Positions 12,531-12,846 of a stretch of 12,846 bases of DNA are shown piece after piece. Numbering within the stretch: position 1 is the first letter of the stretch; the number at the start of each line of letters is the position of its first letter. The DNA is taken from the NCBI GenBank assembly GCA_045546775.1, contig JAZQDM010000113.1:1-12846 (forward strand). The letters run 5' to 3'. The notes under the pieces are model-generated. The model searched no databases. It saw only the letters and a list, made by a program, of their open reading frames with translations, and was not told where the DNA came from. The DNA comes from RGIG3002 sp045546775. GTDB lineage: Bacteria; Bacillota; Clostridia; Lachnospirales; Lachnospiraceae. The translations under genes and the position numbers were made by a program.

Positions 12531-12846
12531 TTATCGAGTCGTTACTTTTGCTCTTTTTTTAATAAACGAACGCACCGCTCCAACTACTTGTACAACGAAA
12601 AACAAAACTGCCATTACATAAAGCAACAAAGGAATAAGACTTTTGAAATCTGCTTCAGAATATGGGCGTACTGCCTTCGGTCGATAAATATAAGCAATGA
12701 TGCATAAAAGAAATGTAATTGTACTACAGCATAAGAATGCATTATGTTCTTTTCTTGTTTCTTTTTCATAAGAAAAATAAATTGCTATATAATGTATAAA
12801 CATCAATATAATCGCTACCAAAAATAAAAACACTGATTTAAAATTT
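12531..12846 (-). CDS. Small hypothetical membrane protein, 5' end probably beyond the window
   Basis: At least 101 residues, with three hydrophobic segments (about 1-20, 32-48 and 66-88 counted from the GTG at 12833). Two short basic loops and the basic tail SFIKKRAKVTTR are visible. I do not recognise the family. The frame is open to the right edge, and no ribosome binding site precedes the GTG at 12833, so the true start may lie outside the window; an internal ATG at 12803 is another option. It converges on metF and shares the long hairpin terminator. Base composition is more AT-rich than metF, like the accessory genes at the left end. Confidence 0.6.
   Translation of the reverse strand, partial: NFKSVFLFLVAIILMFIHYIAIYFSYEKETRKEHNAFLCCSTITFLLCIIAYIYRPKAVRPYSEADFKSLIPLLLYVMAVLFFVVQVVGAVRSFIKKRAKVTTR

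Noticed and set aside
1..12846. Insertion sequence, CRISPR array, tRNA or rRNA
   Set aside because: No transposase frame with terminal repeats, no regularly spaced repeats beyond the single pair, and no recognisable tRNA or rRNA stretch was found.

Overview
The window looks like chromosomal DNA of a low-GC, spore-forming Firmicute, most likely a Clostridia member of the Lachnospiraceae type. Evidence: the sporulation/division block hup - rqcP(yabO) - yabP - yabQ - divIC, a CotS-type spore protein, strong GGAGG ribosome binding sites, and a luxS/mtnN/metF methyl-cycle block. The family-level placement is inference from gene content; no rRNA or tRNA is present to anchor it.

Layout, left to right. 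Positions 1-1870 form an accessory block read on the minus strand. In transcription order it has (a) a decayed C-terminal toxin domain (about 1870-1448), (b) an intact 248-aa gene whose ATG overlaps the toxin stop as ATGA, (c) an intact 124-aa membrane protein, (d) a 46-codon relic, again ending in ATGA over the next start, and (e) the first 36 codons of a paralogue of that membrane protein, cut by the window edge. I read this as the worn tail of a polymorphic-toxin (Rhs/WapA-like) locus with retained immunity-type genes. Positions 1868-3935 hold an AgrA/AgrC-like two-component system (LytTR regulator plus GHKL kinase) with no agrB or agrD beside it.

Positions 3994-5543 are the conserved minus-strand group rqcP, yabP, yabQ, divIC (ribosome quality control, two sporulation proteins, a divisome protein), ending at a good terminator. 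HU (5673-5948) has its own consensus promoter and terminator. A membrane-anchored double-PEGA-domain protein (6093-7559) and a CotS-like kinase-fold protein (7632-8627) follow; the latter is probably co-transcribed with cca (8703-10031).

At 10032-10180 transcription diverges. On the plus strand luxS, mtnN and metF supply the activated methyl cycle: MtnN splits S-adenosylhomocysteine, LuxS turns S-ribosylhomocysteine into homocysteine and the AI-2 precursor, and MetF makes the methyl-tetrahydrofolate used to remethylate homocysteine. Between luxS and mtnN lies a cluster of DnaA-box-like 9-mers. A long hairpin separates metF from a convergent small membrane-protein gene that runs off the right edge.

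The most interesting parts are the toxin/immunity remnants on the left, the orphan LytTR system beside a 20-bp-period tandem repeat, and the DnaA-box cluster ahead of mtnN.
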